A stretch of 64,000 bases of DNA from contig CM042685.1 of the NCBI GenBank assembly GCA_023614405.1, positions 85,302,684 to 85,366,683 of the forward strand. The letters run 5' to 3'. Positions 45,910-57,222 of the stretch are shown one piece after another. The notes under the pieces were generated by a model. The model was not told the origin of the DNA and searched no databases. It worked only from the letters and a program-made list of their open reading frames with translations. The stretch is from Avena insularis. Lineage: Eukaryota; Streptophyta; Magnoliopsida; Poales; Poaceae. The translations under genes were made by a program, and so were the position numbers. Position 1 is the first letter of the stretch; each line of letters begins with the position of its first letter.

Positions 45910-46720
45910 GAAAGCGCGCTCGTCGAGTTCCTTCGTGAGAATAGGGACATCTTTTCCTGGCAACCTGCCGACATGAAAGGTGTACCTAGGGAACTTGCCG
46001 AGCACAGCTTGAATATTGATCCAAAATGTAAACCAGTGAAACAACCTCGACGATGCTTCAGAGAAGAGAAGAGATGTGCCATAGGCAAAGAGATATCTAG
46101 GTTACTTAAGGATAATTTTATTCGAGAAGTCCTTCACACCCGCTGGGTGGCAAATCCTGTACTTGTCCCCAAAAAGGGAACCAAAGAATTAAGAATGTGT
46201 GTTGATTACACCGACTTGAACAAAGTGTCTCCCAAAGATCCGTTTGCTTTTCCTCGCATTGACCAAGTCATTGACTCGACGGCTGGCTCGGAGCTTTTGT
46301 GTTTTCTCGATGCATACTCAGGATACCACCAGATCAAGATGAAGAAGTCGGACCAATTGGCCACTTCGTTCACTACACCTTACGACACGTTTTGCTATGT
46401 CACGATGCCCTTTGGGCTGAAAAACATAGGTGCTATGTACCAGCGGACAATGCAGCATTACCTACACGATCAAATTGGTCGGAACGTTCACAACATTTGA
46501 TGTCTAAAAAATCAAACGACTTAATCTCTGACTTAAAATAAACCTTTGATAATCTCCGGAAATACAACATGATGCTTAACCCCAAGAAGTGCGTCTTTGG
46601 GGTTCCAGCCGGCAAATTGTTGGGCTTCATCGTTTCCCAGCGTGGAATCGAGGTCAACCCGAATAAAATCAAGGCCATCTTAAACATAAACCATCTGACA
46701 TTCCTAAAATACATACAATG
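45910..46720 (+). pseudogene. reverse transcriptase of D, catalytic motif deleted
   Basis: 45910-46500 is open and reads FLRENRDIFSWQPADMKGVP, ELAEHSLNIDPKCKPVKQ, WVANPVLVPKKGTKELRMCV-DYTDLNKVSPKDPF and CFLDAYSGYHQIKM, then TTPYDTFCYVTMPFGLKN and MQHYLHDQIGRNV. After that the expected YVDD segment is missing. Only about 14 bases lie between GRNV and the SKKSNDLISDLK-like text, where about 27-30 are expected, and the frame is lost. From 46569 it is open again: MMLNPKKCVFGVPAGKLLGF, SQRGIEVNPNKI. Without YVDD the enzyme cannot work. Confidence 0.9.
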
Positions 46721-47351
46721 GCTACCAGGTTGTGTTGCAGCAGTTAGTCGGTTCATCAGCCGACTTGGAGAGAAGGCTCTTCCGCTGTACAAGTTGCTGA
46801 AGAAGGCGGACAAATTCACGTGGACGGACGAGGCAGATGCAGCATTGAAGCAGCTCAAGGAGATACTTTCCTCAGCGCCTATCCATGCAACACCCAAACC
46901 TGGGGAGCCTATGTTGATTTACATGGCGGCCACCAACCGGGTAATTAGCATCGTCGTCGTGGTAGAGCGGAAAGAAACAGGGCATGAGTACGCAGTTCAA
47001 CGGCCAGTTTACTATGTAAGCGAGGTCTTGACGGAGTCCAAGCAGCGTTACCCGCACTACCATAAGATAGCTTATGGAGTGTTCCTTGCTTCTCGGAAGC
47101 TGAGGCACTACTTCCAGGAGCACCCTATCATAGCTGTGTGCAAAGAACCATTGTCCGACATCATCAACAACATCGACGCTACAGGAAGGGTGGCAAAGTG
47201 GGGCATTGAACTTGCCGCCTTCGAGATTACCTACAGGAGACGCGATGCTATCAAATCACATGCCTTGGCGGATTTCATCGAAGATTGGACGGAGATGCCA
47301 TATGCTACCCCAATGCCGAAGCCAGAGTACTACGTGATGCACTTTGACTGA
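46721..47351 (+). pseudogene. RNase H of D (first)
   Basis: Continues the open frame of 46569-47351: RFISRLGEKALPLYKLLKKA, FTWTDEADAALKQLKEILSS, GEPMLIYMAATNRVISIVVV, RPVYYVSEVLTESKQRYPHY and KSHALADFIEDWTE. This is the RNase H domain of the RT block as in other Tat-type elements. The frame is open to the TGA at 47349-47351. Confidence 0.85.
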
Positions 47352-47999
47352 TCAATGCTACTCAACGGCTCAGGGGCTGGTGTACTACTATAGTCACCAA
47401 CCGGGGAAAAGCTACACTACGTTCCACAGATCCACTTCGAGGCTACAAACAACATGGCGGAGTATGAAGCACACATTCACGGAATACACGTAGCCAAGGA
47501 TATTGGTATCAAGCGCATAGTTTGTTGTGGAGATTCCGACTTGGTTGCCCAGCAGGTGGCTGGCACCTGGAACACGCGGAACCCTATGATGGCGGCATAT
47601 CGAGACGAAGTGGACGAGATAGCCAAGAGCTTCTTGGGCTACGAAGTCAAGTATGTACCTAGGGAGCAAAACGAGGCGGCTGGTCTACTGTCTAATCTTG
47701 GATCATGGTGCAAACGAATTCCGCCTGGAGTTTTCCTGGAGCATTTACAGACACCATCCGTGAATGGAGCAGACATAGACAACCCGGACAGAGTTGACTC
47801 TTTTGTTCACATGGTGGCAAAGGTCCCTCCGGCTTGGACAAAACCGTTCATGGAATATCTCGTACACGGAACTTTGCCCAACGACGAGGTCGAAAGACGA
47901 AAAATACTACGTCGACCAACGGGCTATACCATAATCAATGGACAGCTCTACAAACGAAGCACTACTGATGTATACCTTAAGTGTGTTTCCCAGCAAGAA
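47352..47999 (+). pseudogene. second RNase H of D, cut by element E
   Basis: The domain starts at YYVMHFD just before the TGA at 47349. A TAG at about 47391 follows. 47454-47999 is open: NNMAEYEAHIHGIHVAKDIG, CCGDSDLVAQQVAG and KYVPREQNEAAGLLSNLGSW. The acidic residues of an RNase H fold (Asp in HFD, Glu in MAEYEA, Asp in GDSD) are present. Two RNase H domains are the mark of the Tat lineage. It runs on to the integrase link (ILRRPTGYTIINGQLYKRST) and stops at the insertion of E. The codon frame at 47997-47999 is the same as that resumed at 53429. Confidence 0.88.
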
Positions 48000-49232
48000 T
48001 GTAACATCCTCAGATCGGCCCTATGCAAGTTTTAGCGATTCCCGCCAAACCCGCATAGAAACGATTCAAAGGCGCCCACCAGGCACTTTCGTGCGGGTGG
48101 AAAATGAAGTAATACCATTACACATTAGTCCACGATGGAACCCACAGAACAGATATATACAACAACGACTCCATGAGTCAAGAATACAGATATACAGTAC
48201 AAAGATCCAAATCACATTGAAAATGATACAACATCCGACTACGGACAAGATGCAAATGGGGCTAAAAGCCCTGAAGAATAACCAATGACGTACATAACCC
48301 AGCCTAGGCCAAGCCGGAAGGCTAACCCTGCTAACGACGGTGATCTCAAAACCTCCTTAAACAAAAGGGGTGCCGACAAAGGGCAACGGAAAACAGAGCG
48401 GTTAGTACTGAGGCCAGGGATGGAGCCTGGGTCGGTGGAGAGCTCTCCTGGCGGCGGGGTCGGGCGCTGTATGTCGACGGTGATGCGTGGCGGGGGTCGG
48501 GGACGCGTCGAGAGAGGGCAAGGCGACGGCGTTGACCAAAGAGGGTGGCGGCGCTGCGAGGGATGGAGACTGGCGGTGGCGCAGGCGTCAGCAGAGGACG
48601 GTCGCGGGTGGCGCCGAGGACGGAAGCCAGCTTCCGCAGTGCTCTGGGGGACACAGCGAGAGAGAGACTGGCGGCGGCGGGGGTTCCAGGCGAGGGGAAA
48701 CGCATCGCGAGAGGAAGCGAGGTTGCAGGGAAGCGCAGCGTGGTGGGGCCAAGCGGGGTGAGGAGAGAGGGATGGCGGGGTCGTGGGTGGGGTCGGGCTT
48801 TGACTGAGGTAGGAAGGGAGCGTGCGTGCGTGGTGTGTGTGTGCACAGGAAGGTGCACTGGGTGTGTGCGGCCGCGGGGTGATGGAGTAGGGTAGGGTAG
48901 GTGGGGATTTAGGGTTAGGGTTTATTTTTACTGGGGTTGTAGGCCGGCTGCTGGCCAGGCCTTTTGGGCCTGGCCGACGGCCGCCTCCCCCGACAAAAAA
49001 ATAGTTTTATTTATTTAGTTTATTTTAAATAGCCTTTTGTGAATAGTTTATAGACAAACCGAGATATCCGAAACATCGGAGTTTTGATTTAAAATAAAGA
49101 GAGAGATAATTAGAAAATAAAGATAGGATTTTTAGCAAAGTTCTTTAGTGCAGAAATATGCATGATGTCATGATGATGCAATAAAGTAAAAGAATAAGAA
49201 ATTTCTATTTTAGAGATTCCTGGGGTGCTACA
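48000..49232 (-). repeat. 3' LTR of E, internally deleted
   Basis: Plus-strand ends are TGTAACATCCTC and TGGGGTGCTACA. 48000 to about 48418 aligns with 49951-50373, and about 48430-49232 aligns with about 52600-53423. The 2.2 kb between them is missing. Because LTR B has the long form, this is a deletion here and not an insertion in the other LTR. Open frames of up to 170 codons are Pro/Arg/Ser-rich leader sequence. Confidence 0.9.
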
Positions 49233-49950
49233 ATTCGACACCACTAACAATGGATCTCACCCTCGAGATCCGCCTCATGGTACGGGGAAGAAGACCGATG
49301 GTCTGATTCTTCTTGGATTGTATGGATCCTCGCGACACCACCAACAAGGATAGGTGCTCACGTTCATCGAGATAGCACTCCAGATAAACAAAAGACGAAG
49401 ATAGAGGCATCAAAAGATAAGGCCACCTCTAACTTCCATAGAACGAGTTGATTTGCATCGATCCACTATTCAATGTACAAAAACGAATGATAAAAGTAGT
49501 GGTATGGTCGCGACTCCATCCCGCACTCAAAGCATTAATCTATACACGAATAGCAGACTGCCAACCATCTCTCAGAATTCGGACTGAAGATCTCGTCAAT
49601 CGAGATTAGGAAACAAAAGGTTGAAGTAGGCGCTTCATCAAATCTGATGCATAAGAGATCGTTGTGTTGGAAAACACCGGAAGATACAAAGAAAAAAATT
49701 TAGTGGATTTTTGGTCCACTGAAAGGTACAACAAAGAAAAATTCCTCAGGTAGCATGAAAAGCGGATGTAGAAGCATCGTTACAAAGGAAGGAAGCAAAA
49801 CCCTGAAGGTACGACGGAAACCCAACCACGTGAATTCCTGGACTCGAAGAAAAGATAAGAGAGAAGATTAAAACACGCAGAGGTAAGAGGAGAAGAATAA
49901 AGGGGTAAGGAGTAGTGGGGTATCGTAACTGCTGAGCTCTGATACCACTC
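49233..49950 (-). other. internal region of E, non-coding
   Basis: 718 bp without recognisable gag or pol. Purine-rich in places on the plus strand (49640-49920). It may hold the packaging signal; this is inference. No gene is visible. Confidence 0.75.
49931..49947 (-). other. primer binding site of E
   Basis: The minus strand reads TGGTATCAGAGCTCAGC, three bases after the LTR end GGGTGTTACA. It matches the initiator-Met primer site used by many chromoviruses. Confidence 0.88.
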
Positions 49951-52900
49951 TGTAACACCCTCGGATAGGTCCTATGCAAGTTTTAGCGATTCCCGCCAAA
50001 CCCGCATAGAAACGATTCAAAGGCGCCCACTAGGCACTTTCGTGCGGGTTGAAAACAAAGTAATACCATTACACATTAGTCCACGATGGAACCCACAGAA
50101 CCGATATATACAACAACGACTCCATGAGTCAAGAATACAGATATACAGTACAAAGATCCAAATCACCTTGAAAACGATACAACATCCGACTATAGACAAG
50201 GTGCAAATGGGGCTAAGAGCCCTGAAGAATAACCAATGACGTCCATAACCCTGCCCAGGCCAAGCCGAAAGGGTAACCCTGCTAATGATGGCGATCAAAA
50301 AACCTGCTTAAACAAAAGGGGTGCCGACAAAGGGCAAAGGAAAAAAGAGAGCGGTCAGTACTGAGGCCAGTACACGGCGAGACTAGAATTCGGCGGTCCT
50401 CGCCTACATAGGTATGGTGGACTGAAGGAGCAGTGCAGCATGCACTAAACAACCTATAGAGACTCAATACAACTAGAGGCTATTAGATAGGGATAAGAAA
50501 GACCTATTCGGATCCAACCTGAAACTATCACCAAGCATACCCATCCTGGTATTTCCCCCTCAAGACCAAACGAGGATGTCAACCGAGGAATTCACACAGT
50601 TGGCAGTTTTATTCATTCCTTATAGTTGCGGCAATTACTAGTCAAATATAGATAGCTGGGATCATCCCAAAACCCAGCAGTTGTTGGTACTTTTATTTAG
50701 CCATTCCGTTGTAGTGAAGCCGATTACTAGTCATTATAAAGTCAAATTTATAGCACTACTTTAGTTATAGTTGTCTATGATCGAGATATTGTGCTCCATG
50801 TCGTCCATAACCGCAGACACGGCTTTCAAAAAGTTTTACCCTCCAGGGGGCACAAATAGCAACACACGCACGATCAACCTCGGGAAAAACCAAATTAAAA
50901 CCCAACGAGGCATCACAACAGAGCAATTGCAAGATTCATATAATATTTCAGGGGGCCACCCCACCAAGATACCCGCTACGAAGTTGGCCGGCTCCGAGAC
51001 GGACCCAGAGGTTTGTGACGACGGCTATAAACGACTGGGAACCCGAAAGTGTGACTGGGCTTGTCGATACCGCGAAAATGTGGTACGGGGTTCCAAAACA
51101 GTACAGGCGCTCCACGCGCAATCATAAATAAAGCAGTAAAGCATGGCATAAGTACAGTATAGTAATAAAGCCCCAAACTAGTTTGTGGCCCAAAGAAATA
51201 ATATATGACTCAAGCTCTGGCTAGGGGGATTCATGGTCCCACATGCGCATAGTTCGAATATTCAAAGAACATTTGTCAAGTACTCGGGGTCCTACGGGAC
51301 ACAAGTGGATGGTTAAAAACCAAATAACATCTATTGCCCACCTATGCCTCTGCATTATTTACCTACTTTCAATTTTAGTTATTAAACGATAATTAAAGCC
51401 ATGATCATCTCCAACATTAAACATGCGGCATTACTCCAACAACTGTGGTAGTTGACGACACGCAACCGCACAACAGCAAACGACTACGACACGCAAGTCC
51501 AACTATCTACCACACAACAGGTAATCGGATGTGTCCAAGGCAATATAAGGCTGCAAGGGATATCACAGGTACGAAAACTAGAGCATCGCAACACAGATAG
51601 CAATAGATCAATAGGAGGAAATAAAGACTATAAAGTAAAATAGGTAGAAAGAGGGAGAATGCTCGCCTCAAAACATTGCCGAAGATTCATCCGAATATCG
51701 GGTCGACACTCGCATCAACTCATCGGCCTAATCCGTGAAGAAGCAAAGCACTAGAAAAAACACGGGATGCACTATTTAATACTACGGCAGAAGATCGGGC
51801 ATGATGCATGTATGATGTATGACATGGCAAAGATGCGATGCAATTTGTCAATATTAAGCGGAACCATGGTCCCGACAATTAATTATTAGGTTCCTGTTGT
51901 TTAGATACCCCGCAATTTTAAATGTTGTCTTAACAAGGCAAAAAATGACATCGGTTCGCTACGCAATTTTAAATGGAGTCAATATTAGACCAAATTCGCC
52001 AGCATCTGGCCTCCATATTTAATTACAAGGTGAATCGGCATAAGGCCCCCAAACCACACAATATGCATGCGAGTATGAATGATTTACATGCAACAATTCA
52101 TAATGTCATATTATAAAAATAGTGGTCTTAGATAGGGGTCACACATGCCAGATCGGAGATCTTGAGGGTTCGGAGAGCTCGAAGGGGATCGGTCTTTGAA
52201 CGCCGGGAACAGGCTTCGGATCGGGGCATCGGGGCCTTCGGGTACAGGAAGGAGATCTTGGTGGCGTTCCAAGTTAACAAACATGACAAAAGAGGTACGG
52301 GTCAAATTGTGCTTTAGCCAAATATATGGCAGCACAAGAATGGAAAGAGGGCACAACATAGGCATAGACAGAGGGCACGAGGCAGTGCCTGGCTTCACGA
52401 TGAGTAGGGGCGACGGACACGGCGAGCTTGGCAAGATGCAGAGGCGTCGCGCACGTGGGCGTGTACGGCTATTGAACCAGAGAGGCGGGACGGACGAGGG
52501 AGGAGGGTGAGGAGGCGGGGTCCCACGGTTGCTGGTGGTGGCGCCTGGCAGCGACGGACGCGAGGCCGCGCGAGGCAGGCAGAGGAGGGGGCCGCCGAAG
52601 CAAGTCGGTGGTGAGCTCTCCTGGCGGCGGGGTCGGGCGCTGCAGGTCGACGGTGATGCATGGCGGGGGTCGGGGACGCGGCGAGAGAGGGCAAGGCGAC
52701 GGCGTCGACCGAAGAGGTCGGCGGCGCTATGAGGGATGGAGACTGGCGGTGGCGCGGGCGTCAGCAAAGGACGGCCGCGGGGGGCACCGAGGACGGACGC
52801 CAGCTTCGGCAACGCTCTGGGGGACGCGGCGAGAGAGAGATACTGGCGGCGGCGGGGGTTGCAGGCGTGGGGAAACGCATCGCGGGAGGAAGCGAGGTTG

Positions 52901-53423
52901 CGGGGAAGCGCAGCGGGGTAGGGCCGACTGTGGGTGGGGCCAAGCGGGGTGAGGAGAGAGGGATGGCGGGGTCGTGGGTAGGGTCGGGCTTTGACCGGGG
53001 TGGGAAGGGAGCGTGCGTGCGTGGTGTGTGTGTACACGGGAAGGTGCACTGGATGTGTGCGGCGGCAGGGTGACGGAGTAGGGTAGGGCAGGTGGGGATT
53101 TAGGGTTAGGGTTTATTTTTTCTGGGGTTGTAGGCCGGCTGCTGGCCGGGCCTTTTGGGCCTAGCCGACGGCCGCCTCCCCCGACAAAAAATATAGTTTT
53201 ATTTATTTAGTTTGTTTTAAATAGCCTTTTGTGAATAGTTTTTAGACAAACCAAGATATACGGAACGTCGGAGTTTTGATTTGAAATAAAGAGAGAGATA
53301 ATTAGAAAATAAAGATAGGATTTTAGCAAAGTTCTTTAGTGCAGAAATATGCATGATGTCATGATGATGCAATAAAGTAAAAGAATAAGCAATTTCTAGT
53401 TTAGAGATTCCCGGGGTGCTACA
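49951..53423 (-). repeat. 5' LTR of E, 3473 bp
   Basis: Plus-strand ends are TGTAACACCCTCGG and CCGGGGTGCTACA. It contains the conserved block (50803-50853), AT-rich parts and a GC-rich part at 52140-53100. The longest open frame in it (minus 53049-52111, 312 codons) is Pro/Arg/Ser-rich and has no recognisable domain. The copy in the other LTR differs by compensating length changes, so it is not treated as a gene. Confidence 0.9.
50803..50853 (-). other. conserved LTR block, copy in E
   Basis: The minus strand reads GTGCCCCCTGGAGGGTAAAA, CTTTTTGAAAGCCGTGTC and TGCGGTTATGGAC. The form is the same as in B and F. Confidence 0.6.
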
Positions 53424-53428
53424 AAGAA

Positions 53429-54530
53429 GGTATTGAAATCCTCCGCGAAATCCATCTCGGAGATTGCGGGCATCACGCCGCTCCCCGATTGTTGGTCGCT
53501 AAAGCTTTCCGGCAAGGATTCTACTGGCTGACCGCGAAGGCGAACGCCGACAAGATGGTTGAGACATGCATGGGATGCCAGTATTGTGCCCGACAACCCC
53601 ATGTCCCAGTTGAAGAATTGCAAACAATACCAATAACTTGGCCGTTCGCAGTCTGGGGGCTGGACATGGTTGGTCCATTGCAGAGGGCACCATGTGGGTT
53701 TACGCATCTTCTAATAACAGTTGATAAATTCACCAAATGGATAGAAGCTAAACCCATTAGAATGCTCGATGGGGCAACTGCCCTTAGGTTTGTCCGGGAT
53801 CTAGTGGTGAGATTTGGTCTCCCACATATCATTATTAGAGACAACGACAGCAACTTGGCACTTGGAGAAGTGGAAGCTTATTGTTGGAAGAAGGGAATCC
53901 GACTTGATCTTGCATATGTGGCACATCCACAGTCCAATGGTCAGGTTGAGCGAGCTAATGGATTAATTCGGCAGGGAATCAAGCCACGTCTGGAAGCACC
54001 ATTGCATAGAGCAGCTGGATCCTGGGCGGAGGAGTTACGATCTGTGTGGAATTTACGAACTACACCCAATAGATCCATAGGCTACACCCCTTACTTCACG
54101 GTATATGGAGGAGAAGCCATCCTGCCTTCCGACATCCTTCACGATTCACCGAGAGTTGCCGCCTACGAGAAGATGATGCTTTAGAATCCAGACGCCTAGA
54201 TGTGGACCTTCTCGAGGAGGAGTGCGTATTTGCATGCCAAAGGTCGGCCATCTACCAGCAGAAGCTACAAAGCTACCATAGTCGCCGCATTTGGCATCGC
54301 TCATTTAAAGAGGGGAACCTCGTGCTCCGATTTAAGCAGAAGAAGTCACACAAATTATCCCCGCCATGGGAAGGACCGTTCATCGTAAGAAAGGTGCTAC
54401 TCAATGGGTCTTACTACCTCGTTGACAATCGTGAACTAAAGGATAGACCCAGCCAGGACCATAAGCGTAAAAGCGACGTGACCCGGATGATGACTACCCG
54501 GATCTTGATCGGCCATGGAACATAGCACAA
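53429..54530 (+). pseudogene. integrase of D (core open)
   Basis: The frame resumes from 47999 and is open to the TAG at 54182-54184. The zinc-binding end reads ILREIHLGDCGHHAAPRLLV and MVETCMGCQYCARQ with two His and two Cys in place. The catalytic acids are WGLDMVGPLQ, IIIRDNDSN (normally ITDNG, so the surroundings of the second Asp are changed) and SNGQVERANG. GYTPYFTVYGGEAILPSDIL follows. After the stop, 54202-54525 reads the C-terminal part in another frame: FKEGNLVLRFKQKKSHKLSP and WEGPFIVRKVLLNGSYYLVD. One frameshift and two stops near 54183-54200 separate core and tail. Apart from these it is the best preserved domain of D. Confidence 0.9.
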
Positions 54531-55059
54531 CTACGTCCTTTCTACACTTAGCATTTTTTTCTATTGTGTACCTCTTATATGATCAATGAAATAAAGCTCT
54601 CTAGTTCACTCATATTTCTGATTCTTTTACCTCCTTTAGTGTTTATTTTTTGGATCATATAAAACCTTTATGCACAAGCTTTGCGATTGCACTTGTGAAA
54701 ATTCTGCCTACGGGGGTTAGCTTAAGTTTTCTGGTCTACACATTCTTTGTCATTTTTATGTGGATTCTGGAGTAGTGACTTTCAGCACTTATTGTCGGCG
54801 ATTTTGTGCTTAGGCTATTGACGGTGCCATTAGGCATAATCGCCTAAGCACATGGTTCCAACAACGAGTCTTCCGACTCACGAAAAGTCAAGCATAAAAA
54901 CCAGAGTAATGGATAAGCCAGCACTTGCTTAAAAAATATATACATGGTGGAACCAGTTCTTGAGTAGCAGGACATAACAACCATTGTTTTCCGCCTTAAG
55001 TTAACAAGTAGTTTTTCCACATACAAATTCCAGAGGAAACAAATATTACATATTGTTTT
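54531..55059. other. region between pol and the antisense gene of D
   Basis: Non-coding, AT-rich. On the plus strand AATAAA occurs at about 54589-54594 (GATCAATGAAATAAAGC), which could serve as an end signal for sense transcripts ending before the antisense gene. The minus strand here is the region behind the stop codon of the antisense gene. I see no other feature. Confidence 0.5.
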
Positions 55060-55672
55060 TCATTTCTCTGGCGCAGGCGATTGGGAAGCAGCATCATCAG
55101 CAGCAGGAGAACCATCCTCTTCGAAGTCGGCAGTTTTGAGGGATTCGAAGGAGCTTTGGTTATCACCGTCAATGATCTCCATGGGCACGGAGATGTTAGG
55201 GTCGACCAACTCGGCGACTCTGGTATCGAAACCGGCAACCGACGCCAAGATAGCCTTGTGATCTATCGCTTGGCCTTCGTCGTCCACGTCGGGGATACCG
55301 GAGGTCACCGTGTCGATGTCGGCGTTTTCGTAGTGAGCCTTGACCATTGACAGTGCCATCCTCGCACCAGCCTGTGTACATGAAGCTTTCCAGCTTACAA
55401 TACGCTCGGGGGCTTGGCGCAAGATCTCCGAGAACTTCATCACGGAATGCACTGCTTTGATGTTGATCTGGAGGTGCTTGGCCATCTCCTTGGCCTGCAT
55501 GATGGCGGTGTTGATAAAGTTGCCGTCAAGGACCATGCATTCTTTTGGTGGAGGAGGCGATTGGGTCAAACCAATAGGAGCTGCAAATGTCCGACAAGAG
55601 AACTCATGAGTTCAATCAAACAAAAGTTCAGAGTATCTAGCTTACAGAAATACAAAGTGGAGAATCACTTAC

Positions 55673-55978
55673 TAAAGATGCTAATCTCGGCCTGCTGGAG
55701 AGTTTCCTCCATAGAATCCCGTTCTTGTTGGAGGATCTTGTATGCTTCAAGATTGCGTTGATTTTGCTCATCGGCAGCTTTCTTCTGCTCTTTTAGCATC
55801 TCGATCTCCTCCTTCAAACGGTTCATCTCTATGTTGGCGGACTCTTGCAGGACTTTCATGGAGTCCTCATGCATCTTGATCATATCCTTCCTCTCCAGCT
55901 TAAGGATCTTGTTTTGGCTATCCAGCTGCTGAATGTGCTTGGATTTCTCAACAATATCTTTAGCCTTGGAAATGGTTT
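55673..55978 (-). CDS. coiled-coil exon of the antisense gene of D
   Basis: 102 codons of nearly continuous heptad-like sequence (SKAKDIVEKSKHIQQLDSQN, LKLERKDMIKMHEDSMKVLQ, NRLKEEIEMLKEQKKAADEQ). It continues a helical start in the exon 56186-56072 (MRADLEAEKCKTAFLKEQII). The acceptor is CTTGCAG and the donor is A-GTAAGTG. The last exon (55580-55060) encodes an Ala/Asp-rich end (DAASQSPAPEK). Confidence 0.75.
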
Positions 55979-56187
55979 CTGCAAGTCGGAGAAAGAATAG
56001 TATACAATGAATACTCAGAGAATGTTGGCACAAGACCAAGTCAGAATACGAAAAATAAAGGAAAAACAGACGCTTGCTCTTGATGATTTGTTCCTTCAAG
56101 AAGGCAGTTTTACACTTTTCGGCTTCCAAGTCTGCACGCATATTCTGGTACTTCTCGTTGTCCATGCCTCTCCGAGCATTCTCGTTC

Positions 56188-56667
56188 TGTGGAAAGAAAG
56201 TTTAACGTTGTTTAGTCTACTTGGAGCATCTAGCTGGATAACTATCCACCTAGAGGCTTGGGAGCTACAGTGAGAGTTTTTTAACTTGGCAATATGCTCG
56301 GTCTTTCTTTAAGCATCTAGTCGGAACTAATTCAGTTTTCAACTAGAATCTTGGGGGCTATAGTATAAAGTTTTTTAACTCAGTCGTATACTTAGTCTTT
56401 CTTTAAGCATCTAGTCGGAACTAATTTAGTTACAGCTAGAGGCTTGGGGGCTACAGTATCAAAATTTACAAACACTGCATATGCTACTCTAAAAATATCT
56501 AGTCGGAATGTTTCATTCAACCTATGTACTTGGGGGCTACAGTGAAAAGTTTTCTAGCTTAGTCACTCTTAGAGCATTCAGATGCAAAGACCTATGGTTT
56601 TCCGTCTAAATCCTCGGGGGCTATAGTGGGATACTCATATTAAATGCAAAAGGCAAATAAAACTTAC
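56188..56667 (-). other. largest intron of the antisense gene, with tandem repeats
   Basis: Donor GTAAGTT at 56667, acceptor TTTCTTTCCACAG ending at 56187. Most of it (about 56250-56640) consists of five diverged units of 84-93 bp. Confidence 0.7.
56250..56640 (+). repeat. degenerate tandem repeat, about 84-93 bp units, five copies
   Basis: The unit mark CTTGGGGGCTACAGT, or a close variant, occurs at about 56258, 56351, 56444, 56530 and 56614. Between them GCATCTAGTCGGAACTAA and AGTTTTTTAACT recur. Spacing is 93, 93, 86 and 84 bp. Tat-type elements are known to build such arrays behind pol. Confidence 0.8.
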
Positions 56668-57222
56668 AAGTGTGATGATCTTGAGGTTGGTAGCACTCTC
56701 AGCAAGCAACCTGCCAAAGGAAAGACTGTTTCCTCGCAAGATTTCTTCTTGCCGGGGAAGCTCCTCAAGACCGCAGGTTGGAGATGTCTGCACCGCACCA
56801 GGAACCAAAGATGAGCTACTCGGTGTAAGTGCCTGGTGGACTATCTTCGGGAATTCAACGGTTTTCCTGGGTGCGGAGGCACCGCCTTCGGCAGATGTTC
56901 CATCCATCACCACCGCCTTACCACTACCGATGGCATCCTTAGCTGGAGCTTTAGCCATTTGGGTTGCAGTATTTTCTTGCGTTGCCTGTTCGCCGACAAC
57001 GGCAAGCTCCGCGGAGGCACCTGAGTCTACTTCCATGGTGGAAGGGCCAGATGCATCCTTGGCTTGTGAGCTTGTCGGAGCAGACGGAGGCTGGACGCTA
57101 GGAGTGACAGGGGAGATGGCGGGACATGCGTGGGGAGACACGTCACGATGCAACATATTCTTAATATTTCTAGAAGCCCCCAAAGTTTTGGAGGTCTTCT
57201 TCAAACTAGTAGTGGCCTTCTT
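56668..57222 (-). CDS. low-complexity exon of the antisense gene of D
   Basis: 185 codons, fully open. Starts KKATTSLKKTSKTLGAS and is rich in Ala, Ser, Thr and Pro (VTPSVQPPSAPTSSQAKDAS), as in a flexible linker. Ends LRGNSLSFGRLLAESATNLK-IITL before GTAAGTT. The preceding exon (57540-57298) is basic: ERKRKSSTSDAADGGKKKK, possibly a nuclear signal. Confidence 0.7.

Larger units (their letters stand above)
48000..53423 (-). mobile_element. non-autonomous long-LTR Gypsy element E
   Basis: Minus-strand element inside pol of D with a perfect 5-bp target duplication AAGAA (47995-47999 and 53424-53428). Without E and one copy of the duplication the pol frame of D is continuous. The LTRs are 48000-49232 (1233 bp, internal deletion) and 49951-53423 (3473 bp). 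Between them lie only 718 bp without coding sequence. A primer site is present, so it is a real element and not a solo LTR. It must depend on proteins of another Gypsy element. LTR starts differ by about 6% (by eye). B, and more distantly F, belong to the same LTR class. Confidence 0.92.

Noticed and set aside
48905..48925. telomere-like TTTAGGGTTAGGGTTT (also at 53099-53115)
   Set aside because: Only about two units, present at the same place in both LTRs of E. It is part of the LTR and not a telomeric array.
52111..53049. 312-codon open frame on the minus strand in LTR E, rich in Pro, Arg and Ser
   Set aside because: It lies in GC-rich LTR leader sequence that is open in several frames on both strands. 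The copy in the other LTR (48346-48858) has compensating length changes and no domain is recognisable.
53429..54184. integrase ORF as a host gene of its own (domesticated integrase)
   Set aside because: It joins in frame with the second RNase H across element E, so it is simply the second half of the pol of D.
56060..56075. GC-type splice donor GCGTCTG at 56073 in the antisense gene
   Set aside because: A normal GT donor two bases on (C-GTCTG, intron 55979-56071) gives the correct phase for the next exon.
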